From NCBI GenBank assembly GCA_049653745.1, contig JBASGW010000009.1:1-18262 (forward strand): DNA of 18,262 nucleotides, in the 5' to 3' direction. Of the stretch, positions 16,106 to 18,262 are shown in pieces. A program made the position numbers and the translations under genes. The number at the start of each line of letters is the position of its first letter. Positions within the stretch are counted from its first letter, which is position 1. The stretch is from CANDYO01 sp049653745 (GTDB lineage Bacteria; Pseudomonadota; Alphaproteobacteria; Rickettsiales; CANDYO01). The notes below the pieces were generated by a model, which was not told the DNA's origin, ran no database searches, and saw only the letters and a program-made list of their open reading frames with translations.

Positions 16106-16383
16106 TCTTTTTCTGGATTTTTAGATTTTTTTATATCAGGCATTATTTCTTCAATATCGTAAGATATTTGTTCATTGCCTTCTAAGTCTATAATTTTTTT
16201 AGTTGTAGTTTCTGCTTCTTTTTCTAAAGAATGAAAAAATAATTTTATGTCTTTAACAAAAGCATTAATTTGATTAGTGATTTGTTTTGATGCTTTAATA
16301 ATTTTGATTAAGTCTTTTATATCAAGTGTTAAGCAAGAAACAATTACTACTACAATAATTTCAGTCCAGCCAATATCAAACAT
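16102..16383 (-). CDS. tatB: TatB-like Tat translocase subunit lacking the Gly-Pro hinge
   Basis: TatB pairs with TatC to recognise twin-arginine signal peptides. The 93-residue protein starts MFDIGWTE as TatB usually does, with conserved Glu8. One short membrane segment (about 6-20), an amphipathic helix (about 23-55) and an acidic/lysine tail follow. The position directly before tatC (4-base overlap) and 0 bases after sco1 supports TatB. Oddity: the hinge normally L-G-P-x-x-L-P reads LDIKDLI, so Gly21, Pro22 and Pro26 of the E. coli alignment are replaced. TatA cannot be fully excluded, but the N-terminus favours TatB. No tatA lies in this window. Confidence 0.85.
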   Translation of the reverse strand: MFDIGWTEIIVVVIVSCLTLDIKDLIKIIKASKQITNQINAFVKDIKLFFHSLEKEAETTTKKIIDLEGNEQISYDIEEIMPDIKKSKNPEKE

Positions 16384-17016
16384 TTATTCTTTCATTTTTT
16401 CTTTTAGACTATCTAAAATTTCTTCCGAAGATGCATTCGAGGTGAATTGACCAATTAACTTGACTTCAGGGTTAACTAAGTAAATGAAGGAGGAGTGGTC
16501 TACATAGTAATTTTTATCACCCTGGTTTTTATCATTATTAGGGGAGTAATAAACTTTCATTGAAGAGGTTAATTTATTGATTTCTTCTGCTTCTCCTGTA
16601 ACTCCAAGAACTTTATGATCAAATTCTGCTGTAAATTTTTTTAAGGTGGATATATCATCTCTTTGAGGATCAATAGATACAAAAATAAATTGAGTTTTTT
16701 CTAATAGATTAGGAGTTAGTGATTTTGCAACTTCGCTAAGTTTTTGAACGATTGTTGGGCAAATATCAGGACAATTACTAAAGCCAAAATAGATTAAGGT
16801 GAATTTTTCTTTTAGGTTTTGATGAGTAAAATTAGTACCATTTTCAGTAGTTAAAGTAAAATTATCATCAATTATGATATTTGGAATAGGAGTGCTAATT
16901 ACTTCTGAATTAGCTTTAGGTTTAGCTCCAGGATCTAGGGTATGTATAATATAAAGTGATCCTGCAATTAACGTTAAACTAAATAAAATCATTAATATTA
17001 AAGCTCGGTTACTCAT
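16384..17016 (-). CDS. SCO1/SenC-family copper chaperone for cytochrome c oxidase assembly
   Basis: SCO proteins deliver copper to the CuA site of cytochrome c oxidase, or reduce its cysteines, on the periplasmic face. The 210-residue protein has an N-terminal membrane anchor (about 5-25) and a thioredoxin-like domain. It carries the copper-binding CxxxC (Cys82 and Cys86 in SNCPDICPT) and the distal His174 (YVDHSSFIYLV), so the metal site is complete. The family motif VSIDPQRD is at 113-120. AGGAG lies 9 bases before ATG 17016. It is the first gene of the seven-gene minus-strand run, directly abutting tatB, so the operon promoter should lie in 17017-17204. Confidence 0.94.
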   Translation of the reverse strand: MSNRALILMILFSLTLIAGSLYIIHTLDPGAKPKANSEVISTPIPNIIIDDNFTLTTENGTNFTHQNLKEKFTLIYFGFSNCPDICPTIVQKLSEVAKSLTPNLLEKTQFIFVSIDPQRDDISTLKKFTAEFDHKVLGVTGEAEEINKLTSSMKVYYSPNNDKNQGDKNYYVDHSSFIYLVNPEVKLIGQFTSNASSEEILDSLKEKMKE

Positions 17017-17049
17017 AATTTTATTCTCCTGCCAATCATTATTATTTAT

Positions 17050-17078
17050 AACATATACATATGTATATTAGATATCAA
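17050..17078 (-). promoter_or_regulatory. Candidate promoter of the sco1-tatBC-serS-ubiG-uvrD operon with internal palindrome
   Basis: On the minus strand: TTGATA (17073-17078), a 17-base spacer, then TATGTT (17050-17055, four of six). A perfect 16-base palindrome ATATACATATGTATAT (17053-17068) fills most of the spacer and overlaps the -10 box, where a repressor could bind. Pure sequence inference. Confidence 0.35.
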
Positions 17079-17136
17079 CTTGAATTTAGTCTGAGATTAA
17101 TTATAAAAAGATTGCAATTTAAAGTTTAAACATTGC

Positions 17137-17166
17137 TTGAGATCTATCGTTATGCTAGTTTATAAG
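17137..17166 (+). promoter_or_regulatory. Candidate exoD promoter
   Basis: TTGAGA (17137-17142, five of six), an 18-base spacer, then TATAAG (17161-17166, five of six). The leader would be about 30-35 bases. Confidence 0.4.
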
Positions 17167-17204
17167 CTGTAATTTAATAATCAAATAATAATTAAGGAAT
17201 ACGC

Positions 17205-17873
17205 ATGGTTAGCAAAGGAGTTCCTGCCTCGCAACTATTTAATGAATTGGTGAATAAAGCTAAAGCTAAGAAAGATATTAGTTTTGGTGAAATTAATGAA
17301 CATCTAAGCGAGCGTGGGTTTGCCATATTGATGATTTTATTTGCTATTCCAGTTATGGTTCCAATACCTGGTTTAAGCACAGTTCTTGGATTGCCTTTAA
17401 TAGTGTTTGCAATGCAAATGGCTATGGGAATGGAAAAGCCATTCTTGCCAAAATGGTTATCTCAAAAAAAGATTAGCTCTGCTCATTTAATTTATTCTAT
17501 AGAGAAGTCTAATAAGTATTTTATAAAAATAGAAAAATTTCTTCATCCAAGATTATCCTATTTTAATTCATCCTCTGGTGAAAAAATTATTGGTATTATT
17601 TCATTAATATGCTCTATCACAATCTCATTACCAATTTGGGGTGGCAACGCTTTGCCAAGTCTAGGAATCCTTATTATGTCATTTGGTTTGCTGGGTAAAG
17701 ATGGAGTTGCTGTAATTATAGGAATTATAGTTAGTATAATTGGTTTATTTACGGCTTATTTTATAGTGTTTTTATTTATTTATGGCGCTCAAATGGCGTC
17801 TGATAGCGTACTAAAGGATATATATCATTATATTATTGAATATATTGGAATTGATAAATTATTTAAAGATTAG
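17205..17873 (+). CDS. ExoD-family membrane protein
   Basis: ExoD was named from rhizobial exopolysaccharide mutants; its biochemical role is not established. The 222-residue protein has the family signature: a cytoplasmic start, then HLSERGFAILMILFAIPVMV, PIPGLSTVLGLPLIVFAMQM, and a basic loop with PFLPKWLSQKKI. Two further hydrophobic hairpins follow (about 125-155 and 160-200, with LPIWGGNALPSLGILIMSFG). AAGGA is 6 bases before ATG 17205. It is divergent from sco1 and followed after 11 bases by a further membrane protein gene that is probably co-transcribed. An exopolysaccharide role in this organism is not supported by any neighbouring gene. Confidence 0.85.
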   Translation: MVSKGVPASQLFNELVNKAKAKKDISFGEINEHLSERGFAILMILFAIPVMVPIPGLSTVLGLPLIVFAMQMAMGMEKPFLPKWLSQKKISSAHLIYSIEKSNKYFIKIEKFLHPRLSYFNSSSGEKIIGIISLICSITISLPIWGGNALPSLGILIMSFGLLGKDGVAVIIGIIVSIIGLFTAYFIVFLFIYGAQMASDSVLKDIYHYIIEYIGIDKLFKD

Positions 17874-17884
17874 AGAATGTGATT

Positions 17885-18262
17885 ATGTATATTTGGGGTG
17901 ATAAAACGGTTTCGTTATTTGATGTTTGGTCAATTGAGCATTTTATTTCTGGCATAACAATAGGCAGTTTATTAATTTTAATTTTTAATAAATTTAAGTT
18001 ACAGAATAGAAGCGATTATAAATTACTATATTATGTGACTATTTTTTTTCTAGCATATTTATGGGAAGTGGTTGAGCATTATTTAGAAGATGGGGTGATG
18101 AATGAGGCTGTAACTTATTGGTTTCAAGGAGTTGAATTTTGGGGGAATCGTATATTCACCGACCCTCTTTTAGTTGCTCTAGGTGCTTACGTAGGTTTAA
18201 AATATAATTTTCTAAGTCGATATGCTCAATGTTTTTCAGCTATATGGCTTGGTGTGCATGTT
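17885..18262 (+). CDS. Unknown multi-pass membrane protein, 3' end cut off by window edge
   Basis: An open frame of 126 codons runs from ATG 17885 to the window end without a stop. It reads MYIWGDKTVSLFDVWSIEHF and contains at least three hydrophobic stretches (about 20-36, 46-60 and 93-106). Between them is a polar/aromatic run with conserved-looking WEVVEHYLED and FQGVEFWGNRIFTDPL. The arrangement of a His near the first helix, a W-E-x-x-E motif and a later N...D-P is reminiscent of some small alphaproteobacterial membrane families such as DUF2585, but I cannot assign it. It starts 11 bases after exoD, so the two are probably one unit. Confidence 0.75.
   Translation, partial: MYIWGDKTVSLFDVWSIEHFISGITIGSLLILIFNKFKLQNRSDYKLLYYVTIFFLAYLWEVVEHYLEDGVMNEAVTYWFQGVEFWGNRIFTDPLLVALGAYVGLKYNFLSRYAQCFSAIWLGVHV

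Noticed and set aside
1..18262. CRISPR arrays, insertion sequences, prophage genes or toxin-antitoxin pairs.
   Set aside because: No regularly spaced repeats, transposase or integrase motifs, or paired small genes were seen on either strand.

Overview
The window is AT-rich DNA from what looks like an alphaproteobacterium of the order Rickettsiales or a similar host-associated lineage with a reduced genome. This rests on base composition, tight gene spacing, and a gene set typical of that group: CarD, ErpA next to a dGTPase-like HD protein, ArgS and a SPOR protein, short-form Psd beside PssA, a TatB-TatC-SerS run, UbiG and ExoD. The taxonomic call is inference; there is no rRNA or tRNA here. 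I see no insertion sequence, prophage, CRISPR array or tRNA.

Layout: (1) 1-3495, minus strand: a 3'-truncated pgsA, a large membrane-bound hybrid histidine kinase, and the Fe-S carrier gene erpA. (2) 3693-7330, plus strand: a compact dgt-argS-SPOR operon with a good promoter bracketed by two copies of a small palindrome. (3) 7331-7954: a single 75-residue orphan gene with its own promoter and leader hairpin, then a long GC-rich hairpin before the convergent lipid genes. (4) 10000-7955, minus strand: carD, then psd and pssA, which together make phosphatidylethanolamine. (5) 10001-10423: a 423-base non-coding stretch. (6) 17016-10424, minus strand: a seven-gene run with gaps of 10 bases or less, or overlaps (sco1, tatB, tatC, serS, an exported HAD-like protein, ubiG, uvrD). 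(7) 17205-18262, plus strand: exoD and a truncated unknown membrane protein.

Most genes are housekeeping: membrane lipid synthesis (pgsA, psd, pssA), translation (argS, serS), nucleotide and DNA maintenance (dgt, uvrD), respiratory chain and Fe-S assembly (sco1, ubiG, erpA), protein export (tatBC), and transcription control (carD). The erpA-dgt-argS-SPOR group and the tatB-tatC-serS group normally belong to one long conserved alphaproteobacterial neighbourhood; here they are separated and lie on opposite strands.

I found no convincing new multi-gene system. The points most worth a second look are the orphan gene with its leader hairpin, the 72-base hairpin after it, a TatB that has lost its Gly-Pro hinge, and several perfect palindromes sitting on predicted promoters.
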